In this document: one piece after another, positions 1 through 6,134 of the stretch | Numbering within the stretch: position 1 is the stretch's first letter | How the letters are laid out: the number at the start of each line of letters is the position of its first letter | Origin: Nitrososphaerota archaeon | GTDB lineage: Archaea > Thermoproteota > Nitrososphaeria > Nitrososphaerales > Nitrosopumilaceae | Assembly: GCA_028867235.1 (NCBI GenBank) | Contig: JAGWGS010000019.1 | Span: 1-12,553, forward strand | Length of the DNA stretch: 12,553 nucleotides | Direction of reading: 5' to 3' | Notes under the pieces: generated by a model | What the model was told of the DNA's origin: nothing | The model's input: the letters and a program-made list of their open reading frames with translations, nothing else | The model's database searches: none | Made by a program: the position numbers and the translations under genes

Positions 1-518
1 GGAAACTTCTACTTACACAAAGAAGTATGAGCAAGATGTTATGGCCAGGAGACTGGGATGGAACAGTGGCAAGTCATCCAAGGCAATCAGAAAATTACAT
101 CTCCTCTGCAGAAAGAAGATTACCAGAAGAACTAGGAATAACATGCAAGCTAGACTATCTCTACAAATTTGAATATCATGTACCATACAAAGACATAGGA
201 TCAGAAAACGAAGTTTGTGGAACGTTGATTGGAATGTTAGATGATCCTTCAGGAATAAAACTTGTAAAAGACGAGATTTCAGATATCAGATGGGTGTCTT
301 TAGAACAAATATCAATGGAGATTATTAATTCACCCCAGATTTTCTGTCCATGGATGCTAGTTGCATTGTATTTCTTATCAGAGTCGAGTCAAAACATTAA
401 CGAGAGGCACAAAGAGATTATCAACAAATGGAAAAATAATGAACAACTTAGAAGCAATCTAGAAAAATCGTTAGAATATCATTTTCCAGATCATAAATGG
501 GAGCTTAAAAAAGAATGA
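1..518 (+). CDS. idi: Type I isopentenyl-diphosphate delta-isomerase, 5'-truncated by window edge
   Basis: Nudix-fold enzyme family that interconverts IPP and DMAPP in the cytoplasm, supplying the prenyl starter for archaeal lipids. The frame is open to the left edge (first full codon at base 3). The ATG at 27 lies inside the first Nudix strand, so the true start is probably outside the window. Seen: LWPGDWDGTVASHP, a Nudix-like helix with RRLPEELG, the SENEVCG metal-binding segment (the two Glu match E. coli Glu114 and Glu116) and CPWM near the C-terminus (match to the E. coli active-site Trp). Oddity: the usual catalytic Cys (E. coli Cys67, in NSVCGHP) is Ala here (codon 69-71), while the following His is kept. 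The stop overlaps the GGPP synthase start as ATGA, fitting a joint role. Family assignment is solid; isomerase activity is inferred. Confidence 0.85.
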   Translation, partial: KLLLTQRSMSKMLWPGDWDGTVASHPRQSENYISSAERRLPEELGITCKLDYLYKFEYHVPYKDIGSENEVCGTLIGMLDDPSGIKLVKDEISDIRWVSLEQISMEIINSPQIFCPWMLVALYFLSESSQNINERHKEIINKWKNNEQLRSNLEKSLEYHFPDHKWELKKE

Positions 519-1498
519 AATTCGAAAATATTGCAAAAACAGTATTTACCGTAGATTCATTTCTTGCATCCAGACTCAGAGGAGAACCAAGAGAATTATA
601 CAGTGCTGCAAGCTATTTGATAGAACACGGAGGAAAACGGCTCAGACCATACATGGTCATCAAAAGCTGTCAGATTGTAGGAGGAGATAAGAAACAAGCC
701 ATGGCTGCTGCTGCTGCAGTGGAAATGGTGCATAATTTCACACTTGTTCATGATGACATAATGGACAATGATGAAATGAGACATGGAGTTCCTACAGTTC
801 ACATGCAATTTGGAATGCCAGTGGGAATTCTAGCTGGGGATTTGTTATTCTCTAGGGCATTTGAGACCATATCAAATCCATACTTGGGTAAGACAACTAG
901 TATTGGTTTGAGTTTAGTATCTACCCTAGCAAAGGCATGTACTGATGTATGCGAAGGACAGACACTTGACATCAACATGGCAAAATCAAGTAAGATACCA
1001 ACTGAGGATCAATACATAAAAATGATTGAAAAAAAGACGTCATCATTATTTGTGGCATCTTGTGCCATGGGAGCAATATCAGCCAACAAAAATGATGTTG
1101 ATGTCAAGAGATTATCCATATTTGGAAGAAATTTAGGAATTGCATTTCAGATAATTGATGATTTAATCGGGGTCACAGGAGATCCAAAGATTACAAAAAA
1201 ACCAGTAGGAAATGACATTAGGGAAGGAAAAAAATCACTGCCAATTCTAATGGCAATAAAAAAATCAAGCAAGCAAGAAAGAAGAATCATCCTCAAGGCA
1301 TTTGGAAATCATACTGCTTCAAAAACAGAAGTACAAAATGCAGTATCAACAATTGCTGCCCTTGGAATTGAAAATGCAATCAAGTATAAAGCTCTGCAAC
1401 ATTCCAGTGTTGCCAAGAAATCAATATCAACATACAATGGGGCAGCAAAAAATGAATTACTCTCATTACTTGATTTTGTGGTAGAGAGGAGCCTATAA
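515..1498 (+). CDS. idsA: Geranylgeranyl diphosphate synthase (polyprenyl synthetase)
   Basis: Trans-prenyltransferase that condenses IPP units onto allylic diphosphates to make GGPP, the C20 precursor of archaeal ether lipids. Seen in 327 aa, a normal family length: GGKRLRP at 39-45, first Asp-rich motif DDIMD at 80-84, GQTLD near 148-152, second Asp motif DDLIG at 215-219, and the GNDIREGKKS loop at 232-241. The fifth residue before the first Asp motif is Phe75. An aromatic residue there is the known chain-length stop of archaeal (type I) GGPP synthases, so C20 is the likely product. The second motif is DDxxG rather than DDxxD, a variant I believe is common in archaeal members. The ATG overlaps the idi stop by 4 bases and the stop directly abuts the gltX start, so these genes are probably co-transcribed and translationally coupled. 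Confidence 0.95.
   Translation: MKFENIAKTVFTVDSFLASRLRGEPRELYSAASYLIEHGGKRLRPYMVIKSCQIVGGDKKQAMAAAAAVEMVHNFTLVHDDIMDNDEMRHGVPTVHMQFGMPVGILAGDLLFSRAFETISNPYLGKTTSIGLSLVSTLAKACTDVCEGQTLDINMAKSSKIPTEDQYIKMIEKKTSSLFVASCAMGAISANKNDVDVKRLSIFGRNLGIAFQIIDDLIGVTGDPKITKKPVGNDIREGKKSLPILMAIKKSSKQERRIILKAFGNHTASKTEVQNAVSTIAALGIENAIKYKALQHSSVAKKSISTYNGAAKNELLSLLDFVVERSL
1486..1491 (+). promoter_or_regulatory. Shine-Dalgarno site deciding the TTG start of gltX
   Basis: GAGGAG lies 7 bases before the TTG at 1499, inside the last codons of the GGPP synthase gene. No in-frame ATG exists near the expected N-terminus, so this site supports the TTG start. Confidence 0.6.
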
Positions 1499-3205
1499 TT
1501 GAGCGATGATGTAAAGAGAGCAATAAGAGGTATTGCTCTTCTTAATGCATCAGAACATGATGGTAAAACTAGAAATGATTCAGTTATTCCAAAAGTAATG
1601 GGAATCAAGCCAGAACTTCGCTCAAAAATCAAAGATATAATTCCACTGATTTCAGAAATTGTAGAAGAAGTTAACAAATTATCAATTGAATTACAGAAAG
1701 AGGAACTCAGGAATAAATATTCAGAACTTTTAGTAACAAAACCAAAACAAGAAAGAACCGGTCTTCCACCACTTGAAGGAGCAGAACAAGGAAATGTAAT
1801 AACACGGTTCCCACCAGAACCAAATGGTTATCCACACATAGGTCATGCAAAAGCTTCAATCATAGATGAAGAATATGCCAAAATGTACGGCGGAAAACTC
1901 ATTTTAAGATTTGATGATACCAATCCAGAAAAGGAGCGTCTAGAATACTATGCAGCCATAAAGGTAGGCCTAGATTGGCTTGGAGTCAAATATGATCATG
2001 TAAAAAATACTTCTGATGACATGGAAATAATCTACAGCAAAGCTAGAGAACTTATTGATTCAGGTAACGCATACGTATGCACATGTGACAAAGAAACAAT
2101 TAGCAACAACAGAAGAGAGATGAAACCATGCAAGTGTAGTTTAGGAAATAAGGATCAAAACATAACTCGATGGAATAAGATGTTTGATAAATTCAAGCCA
2201 GGAGAAGCAATAGTAAGATTCCGAGGAAATATGAATTCAGACAATACAGTGATGAGAGATCCTACTTTACTTAGAATAATAGATGAACTTCACCCAATTC
2301 ACAAGGATAGATACAGAGTTTGGCCAAATTATGACTTGGCAGTAGCAATAGAGGACAGCGTGGACGGAATAACACATGCTTTTCGAACAAAAGAATATGA
2401 ATTACGAACAGAACTCTATTATGCATTACTTGATAAAATGAATATGCGAAAACCAAAGATGTTAGAATTTTCAAGATTAGAATTTCAAGGAATGCCGGTA
2501 TCCAAACGAGTTTTGAAACCGTTAGTAGAAGAAGGAAAAGTATCAGGATTTGATGATCCTAGACTTCCCACCTTAGAGGGATTACGTAGAAGAGGCATTG
2601 TTCCAGAAGCTATTAGAAAATTTATTCTTTCGCTAGGATTTACCAAATCCGATACTATGCCACCATTTGAGACACTTGAATCGTATAACAGAAAGATGGT
2701 TGATCCTACTAGTGTAAGATTGTTCATTGTTTTTGATCCTGTAAAGCTAAGAGTCATCAACAATAGTCTTACCGAGATAGAGATTTCAAATCATCCACAA
2801 ACAGAGATGGGCAAAAGAAAAATTGTGATAGATGGAACTTTCTACATATCAGGAGACGATGCAAAAACATTGAAGATTGGAGAAGAGATAAGATTACTTG
2901 AGGCATACAATGTTAGAATAACAAAGATAGGACAAGAAATAGAATGTGAAGTTATTGATACAGGTCACAAATCAAATATACCAAAAATACAATGGATTAC
3001 ACAAAAAAATCCTGTGAATGTAGAGGTTTTAATACCAAAAATACTATTCAATGACGACCAATTTAACGAAGATAGTTTGGAAGTCAAGAGGGCTTTAACA
3101 GAGCAATACTACTTAGAATTAAATGTGGGATCAGAAATTCAGTTCGTAAGATTCGGATATTGCAGAAAAGATTCTGCAAGCCAAGCTATATACACACACA
3201 AGTGA
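1499..3205 (+). CDS. gltX: Glutamyl-tRNA synthetase (archaeal/eukaryotic type, class I)
   Basis: Charges tRNA-Glu, and in archaea normally also tRNA-Gln with Glu for later amidation. Seen in 568 aa: an N-terminal helical extension of about 95 residues, the class I signature RFPPEPNGYPHIGHAKA at 103-119 (HIGH at 113-116), FDDTNPEKE at 138-146, a Cys-x-Cys...Cys-x-Cys group (194, 196, 211, 213) matching the zinc motif of archaeal GluRS, MRDPTLLR at 252-259, the KMSKS equivalent VSKR at 334-337, then GFDDPRLPT and a C-terminal anticodon-binding beta-barrel region. The PPEPNGY and FDDTNP wording resembles eukaryotic GluRS and GlnRS more than typical euryarchaeal GluRS, but the zinc motif argues for GluRS. 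Start is TTG, adjoining the idsA stop, with GAGGAG upstream. Confidence 0.93.
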   Translation: MSDDVKRAIRGIALLNASEHDGKTRNDSVIPKVMGIKPELRSKIKDIIPLISEIVEEVNKLSIELQKEELRNKYSELLVTKPKQERTGLPPLEGAEQGNVITRFPPEPNGYPHIGHAKASIIDEEYAKMYGGKLILRFDDTNPEKERLEYYAAIKVGLDWLGVKYDHVKNTSDDMEIIYSKARELIDSGNAYVCTCDKETISNNRREMKPCKCSLGNKDQNITRWNKMFDKFKPGEAIVRFRGNMNSDNTVMRDPTLLRIIDELHPIHKDRYRVWPNYDLAVAIEDSVDGITHAFRTKEYELRTELYYALLDKMNMRKPKMLEFSRLEFQGMPVSKRVLKPLVEEGKVSGFDDPRLPTLEGLRRRGIVPEAIRKFILSLGFTKSDTMPPFETLESYNRKMVDPTSVRLFIVFDPVKLRVINNSLTEIEISNHPQTEMGKRKIVIDGTFYISGDDAKTLKIGEEIRLLEAYNVRITKIGQEIECEVIDTGHKSNIPKIQWITQKNPVNVEVLIPKILFNDDQFNEDSLEVKRALTEQYYLELNVGSEIQFVRFGYCRKDSASQAIYTHK

Positions 3206-3210
3206 AGAAA

Positions 3211-4071
3211 ATGAAAATTGCACGATTGCTTAGACAAAATATGGAAACATATGCTTTTGTCAACGAGAACAGGGTTTTGACAAGAGAAAATATGACAGCT
3301 CAGACAGGAATTCCCATACCACAAAGTATCAAAGACTTTTTGTTTGATGGATGGTATGATGAGATAAAAAATAATGTAAAGAATTTGCAATATACTGAAA
3401 ACTTGTCAGATTACAAGTTATTACCTCCTATTCCAAATCCATCAAAAATAATTTGCTTGGCATTTAATTATAAAGATCATGCAAAAGAACAGAATTTGAT
3501 TCCCCCGGATGAGCCAGCCATAGTAATTAAGCCCAGAACAACACTTAATGGAGCTACATCAGACATCATATGTCCATCATTTGTTTCAAAGCTTGATTAT
3601 GAAATAGAACTTGCAGTAATAATTGGCAAAGATTGTAAAAACATATCAGAGAAAGAAGCAAAAGAATCTATTTTTGGATACATGATCTTAAATGATACTT
3701 CTGCACGAGATATACAAGCAAAAGATAAACAATTCACCAGGGCAAAAGGCTTTGATACATTTGCACCATGTGGACCATGGGTAACTTCTGCAGACGAAAT
3801 ACCAGAACCACAGAATTTGAAAATGATGACTAAAGTGAATGGAAGTATTAGACAAAATTCATCTACATCAAACATGCATCTAAAGGTATATTCAATTGTG
3901 TCACTACTAAGCAAGGCAATGACATTAGAAAAAGGAGACATAATATCAACTGGAACACCAGCAGGAGTCATGCTCAATAAACCAGATGCAGTGTTTTTAA
4001 AAGACGGAGACAAAATAGAGATGGAAATAGAGCGCCTCGGTAAACTACAAAATACAGTCAAATTTGTATAA
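3211..4071 (+). CDS. Fumarylacetoacetate hydrolase (FAH) family protein
   Basis: Metal-dependent FAH-fold enzyme of about 286 aa. The family cleaves or tautomerises beta-diketo acids (acylpyruvates, oxaloacetate, hydroxymuconate-type products); the substrate here cannot be read from sequence. Seen: a small N-terminal domain (1-75), then the FAH core with NYKDHAKE at 86-93 (the His/Glu catalytic pair region), metal ligands Glu131 and Glu133 in DYEIELA and Asp162 in LNDTSARD, QFTRAKGFDTFAPCGPW at 174-190, and GTPAGV at 248-253. These make it look catalytically intact. I chose ATG 3211; an in-frame GTG at 3202 overlaps the gltX TGA as GTGA and is a real alternative, adding three residues. It closes the idi-idsA-gltX run; its link to those functions is unclear. 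Confidence 0.87.
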   Translation: MKIARLLRQNMETYAFVNENRVLTRENMTAQTGIPIPQSIKDFLFDGWYDEIKNNVKNLQYTENLSDYKLLPPIPNPSKIICLAFNYKDHAKEQNLIPPDEPAIVIKPRTTLNGATSDIICPSFVSKLDYEIELAVIIGKDCKNISEKEAKESIFGYMILNDTSARDIQAKDKQFTRAKGFDTFAPCGPWVTSADEIPEPQNLKMMTKVNGSIRQNSSTSNMHLKVYSIVSLLSKAMTLEKGDIISTGTPAGVMLNKPDAVFLKDGDKIEMEIERLGKLQNTVKFV

Positions 4072-4089
4072 CAGAATTCTTCTTATGCA

Positions 4090-4101
4090 TTAAAATTATT
4101 A
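4090..4101 (+). promoter_or_regulatory. TATA box for the Rieske ferredoxin gene
   Basis: AT-rich TTAAAATTATTA centred about 29 bases before the ATG at 4124, so transcription should begin within a few bases of the start codon. There is no Shine-Dalgarno match before the ATG, fitting a leaderless mRNA. Confidence 0.55.
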
Positions 4102-4123
4102 AGATGTAATACAGTTTTATCAC

Positions 4124-4432
4124 ATGGGAAAAATAATAATTGGAAAGACTAGCGATTTTGTCCCCGGCAAAATGCAAAAAGTCACTATAGATGGAAAAGA
4201 TATTCTTGTTGCAAATATAGATGGGGCACTTTATGCAATAAATGACACTTGTACCCATGCAGGAGCAAGCCTTTCAGAAGGAAATTTAGACGGACAAATT
4301 GTGACGTGTGGATGGCATAATGCAAAATTTGATTGTAGAACAGGCAAACTTGCAGAGTTTCCAGTCAAAGTAAAAGATTTGAATTCATACAAAGTAATCA
4401 TAGAATCAGAAAACGTCTTTGTAGAAGTATAA
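4124..4432 (+). CDS. Rieske-type [2Fe-2S] ferredoxin
   Basis: Small soluble electron-transfer protein of 102 aa consisting of one Rieske domain. Seen: Cys43-Thr-His45, then 16 residues, then Cys62-Gly-Trp-His65, which is the CxH...CxxH ligand set for a 2Fe-2S cluster. No signal peptide or membrane segment is visible, and the two extra disulfide cysteines of respiratory bc1/b6f Rieske proteins are not obvious. It is therefore probably a cytoplasmic ferredoxin of the kind that feeds oxygenases or reductases, not a respiratory-complex subunit. No oxygenase gene is adjacent, so the partner is unknown. It has its own TATA box and appears monocistronic. Confidence 0.9.
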   Translation: MGKIIIGKTSDFVPGKMQKVTIDGKDILVANIDGALYAINDTCTHAGASLSEGNLDGQIVTCGWHNAKFDCRTGKLAEFPVKVKDLNSYKVIIESENVFVEV

Positions 4433-4440
4433 TGCAAACG

Positions 4441-4450
4441 TTATAAAATA
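4441..4450 (+). promoter_or_regulatory. TATA box for the UPF0147 gene
   Basis: TTATAAAATA eight bases after the Rieske stop codon. Its centre is about 35 bases before the ATG at 4481, predicting a leader of about 10 bases. Confidence 0.6.
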
Positions 4451-4480
4451 AGCTCAATTAGCAATAAGCTTGAATGCTCA

Positions 4481-4753
4481 ATGGTCGAAAAAAAGGATCC
4501 AAATATTGATACTCTAAATACGGCCATCAACACATTAGCAGAAATTGCAGCAAATCCTTCTACACCAAGAAATATCAAGAAAGACTTGACTGACCTGGTA
4601 GCAGAATTGAAAAAACAGGATTTCCCAGTATCCGTAAGGGCTGCAAATGCAATAAGCATACTAGATGACATATCACAGGATCCAAACATGCCATCATACG
4701 TCAGGGTCACATTATGGCAAGCAGTTTCTGCCCTGGAAAGAATAAGAGAATAA
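4481..4753 (+). CDS. UPF0147 family protein
   Basis: 90-aa protein of the archaeal UPF0147 family, whose function is unknown to me. It appears wholly alpha-helical and acidic. The typical wording is visible as two related helical units: NPSTPRNIKKDL at 25-36, and RAANAISILDDISQDPNMP at 53-71, with the second Asn-Pro/Asp-Pro helix break echoing the first, so the protein reads as an internal tandem of HEAT-like helices. No catalytic motif, signal or membrane segment is seen. It has its own promoter and ends 29 bases before the methyltransferase start, so the two may share a transcript. Confidence 0.85.
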   Translation: MVEKKDPNIDTLNTAINTLAEIAANPSTPRNIKKDLTDLVAELKKQDFPVSVRAANAISILDDISQDPNMPSYVRVTLWQAVSALERIRE

Positions 4754-4773
4754 ATTCAGCATGTACGTATTAT

Positions 4774-4779
4774 GAAGGA
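4774..4779 (+). promoter_or_regulatory. Shine-Dalgarno-like site deciding the methyltransferase start
   Basis: GAAGGA three bases before the ATG at 4783. It favours this start over longer in-frame options that run back into the UPF0147 gene. Confidence 0.4.
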
Positions 4780-4782
4780 ATC

Positions 4783-5544
4783 ATGAAAATTGAAGAATAT
4801 CTTTCATCTCTTCCAAGCTCAATAATTAATGGTGACGATATAGAGCTATCAGATAATACAATGAGAGATATGCTCAAGTTTGCAGAGTTACAAGAGAAGG
4901 ATGTTTTCTATCACTTGGGATGTGGAACAGGTAAGGGCATTGCCATTGCAATACAAGAATTTGGAGTAAAAAAAGCAATAGGGGTTGATAATAACAAGAC
5001 CAAAATATTAGAAGGACAGACATTTCTAAAGGACAAACATATCACAAGTGGATTGCTTAGACATGAAGATATTATAATTTCAGATATGAGTGATGCTACA
5101 GTGATACTTTTTTGGTTTTCAGATGAAAAGATAATTCAGACAATGACTGAGAGATTCAAAAAATTAAATCCAGGATGTAGAATCATAACAATATGGGGAC
5201 CACTTGCAGGACATATGCCAGATAAAGTGGATTTTCCTTTTATTTTAAATATCACACCATTTAAAAAAGCAGAATCACTCCGACAACAAATGCTTGCTAT
5301 ATTTGATACAGATTGCATAGATTTTGCAGTGGCGTGGGAATTTGCAGATAGATATTCAAAAGCAATAAGTTCCAGAGATTCAGAAAACGATAGATTTTTG
5401 ACAATATTACAAACACTTGTCATATGGATAAATGCCAAGAATCTCGGAGTTGCCTGTGGTGATGACATACCAGATCCTGTGAGAAGTTACATCGGAATCC
5501 TCAAGACGTTTTTCAACATTGAAGTTGAACACCTTCTCAAATAG
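4783..5544 (+). CDS. SAM-dependent methyltransferase, archaeal lysine-methyltransferase-like, with C-terminal extension
   Basis: 253-aa protein. Residues 25-140 form a Rossmann methyltransferase domain: HLGCGTGKG at 44-52 (SAM motif I), acidic Asp69 in GVDNN ending strand 2, and SDATVILFWF at 103-112. The segment around motif I, the preceding helix (MRDMLKFAEL) and the GVKKAIGV strand resemble Sulfolobus aKMT, a broad protein lysine methyltransferase related to Dot1. The usual YDLGCG reads YHLGCG here. Residues about 150-253 go well beyond aKMT length, look mostly helical and match nothing I recognise. The substrate is unknown; protein lysine is the best guess. Start chosen at ATG 4783 because the longer in-frame option (4714) lies inside the UPF0147 gene and a GAAGGA precedes 4783. 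Confidence 0.75.
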   Translation: MKIEEYLSSLPSSIINGDDIELSDNTMRDMLKFAELQEKDVFYHLGCGTGKGIAIAIQEFGVKKAIGVDNNKTKILEGQTFLKDKHITSGLLRHEDIIISDMSDATVILFWFSDEKIIQTMTERFKKLNPGCRIITIWGPLAGHMPDKVDFPFILNITPFKKAESLRQQMLAIFDTDCIDFAVAWEFADRYSKAISSRDSENDRFLTILQTLVIWINAKNLGVACGDDIPDPVRSYIGILKTFFNIEVEHLLK

Positions 5545-5560
5545 ACAACATCTCAGTCAT

Positions 5561-5571
5561 GCTTTTATTTG
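5561..5571 (+). promoter_or_regulatory. TATA box for the 115-aa hypothetical gene
   Basis: GCTTTTATTTG centred about 28 bases before the ATG at 5594, predicting a leaderless transcript. Confidence 0.55.
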
Positions 5572-5593
5572 TAGAATACTATAGAGCATACAA

Positions 5594-5941
5594 ATGCAGG
5601 AGAGGATAAACATCAATGTATCGGCAATAGACTATGAAAATACTAGCAAAGCAATCATTTCAACATTAGACAGTGTAGAAAAGATGGTTCATGGAGAAAA
5701 TGATTTCATAGTGACAGATTCAGAATTTGCTTTTGGATGGCATTTCTATGTGGTTTGTGTAAACAAGTCACTTGTACAAAAATTATCAGATCAGATGGGA
5801 CCAGATTTTGAAAAAATAAAAGGCAAAGGAATAGAACACAAGTTTTTGACATGGCTAACTGATAAGGTGATGCAAAAAAATCTCAAAGTCAAGTTAGCCA
5901 TAAAAGAAGAGATGGAATCAAGCAAGTTCGGTATATTTTGA
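5594..5941 (+). CDS. Hypothetical protein, 115 aa
   Basis: I do not recognise a family. The protein is soluble, with no signal peptide, membrane segment or cysteine cluster. It reads as an alpha/beta fold: an N-terminal strand (ININVSAI), a helix about residues 16-33, a central strand pair around SEFAFGWHFYVVCVN at 43-57, and a long Lys/Glu-rich helical C-terminal half. Support for it being a gene is a TATA box at leaderless spacing, codon use like its neighbours, and a frame filling the whole space between the methyltransferase and tRNA-His genes. It lies alone on its transcript and converges with the tRNA-His gene 36 bases downstream. No function can be assigned. Confidence 0.75.
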   Translation: MQERININVSAIDYENTSKAIISTLDSVEKMVHGENDFIVTDSEFAFGWHFYVVCVNKSLVQKLSDQMGPDFEKIKGKGIEHKFLTWLTDKVMQKNLKVKLAIKEEMESSKFGIF

Positions 5942-5963
5942 GCAATAATTCAGTCCTTTGAAT

Positions 5964-5977
5964 ATTACAAAAATAAA
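5964..5977 (-). terminator. T-rich termination signal after tRNA-His
   Basis: On the minus strand the tRNA 3' end is followed at once by TTTATTTTTG, the sort of T tract at which archaeal RNA polymerase stops. No hairpin is present other than the tRNA itself. Confidence 0.45.
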
Positions 5978-6050
5978 GGCCCTTGAGGGGAATCGAACCC
6001 CTGTCCGGGGATCCACAGTCCCCTATACTCGCCACTGTACTACAAGGGCC
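5978..6050 (-). tRNA. tRNA-His (anticodon GUG)
   Basis: The minus strand folds as a full cloverleaf. The acceptor stem has 8 pairs (GGCCCUUG with CAAGGGCC), D-stem GUAC with GUAU (one G-U pair), anticodon stem GGGGA with UCCCC, loop CUGUGGA giving anticodon GUG, and T-arm AGGGG-UUCGAUU-CCCCU. The eighth acceptor pair is G-1 with C73, the histidine identity element for HisRS, so G-1 is encoded rather than added later. CCA is not encoded and there is no intron. It lies 84 bases downstream of the alcohol dehydrogenase on the same strand. Confidence 0.97.
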
Positions 6051-6075
6051 ACATAAAGAAAATCGTTCTCAATCC

Positions 6076-6089
6076 AGTATTAATCTTAA
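6076..6089 (-). promoter_or_regulatory. Possible TATA box for tRNA-His
   Basis: On the minus strand TTAAGATTAATACT is centred about 33 bases before the tRNA 5' end, which would start a transcript about 7 bases upstream of it. Read-through from the dehydrogenase gene is the alternative. Confidence 0.4.
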
Positions 6090-6134
6090 CGCAATCAAGT
6101 CAGTAGAAGAGATATTGGCAATTATGTTGATAGT

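Noticed and set aside
1309..1677. 122-codon antisense frame spanning the idsA-gltX junction
   Set aside because: Both sense genes are clearly real here; the antisense product matches nothing I recognise.
3160..3210. Longer N-terminus for the FAH-family protein
   Set aside because: It would overlap the gltX C-terminus by 46 bases; family members begin close to MKIARL.
3597..4061. 154-codon frame antisense to the FAH-family gene
   Set aside because: Shadow frame caused by codon bias of the real gene; no start signal or domain.
4714..4782. Longer N-terminus for the methyltransferase
   Set aside because: It lies inside the UPF0147 coding region. ATG 4783 has a GAAGGA upstream and gives a normal N-terminus.
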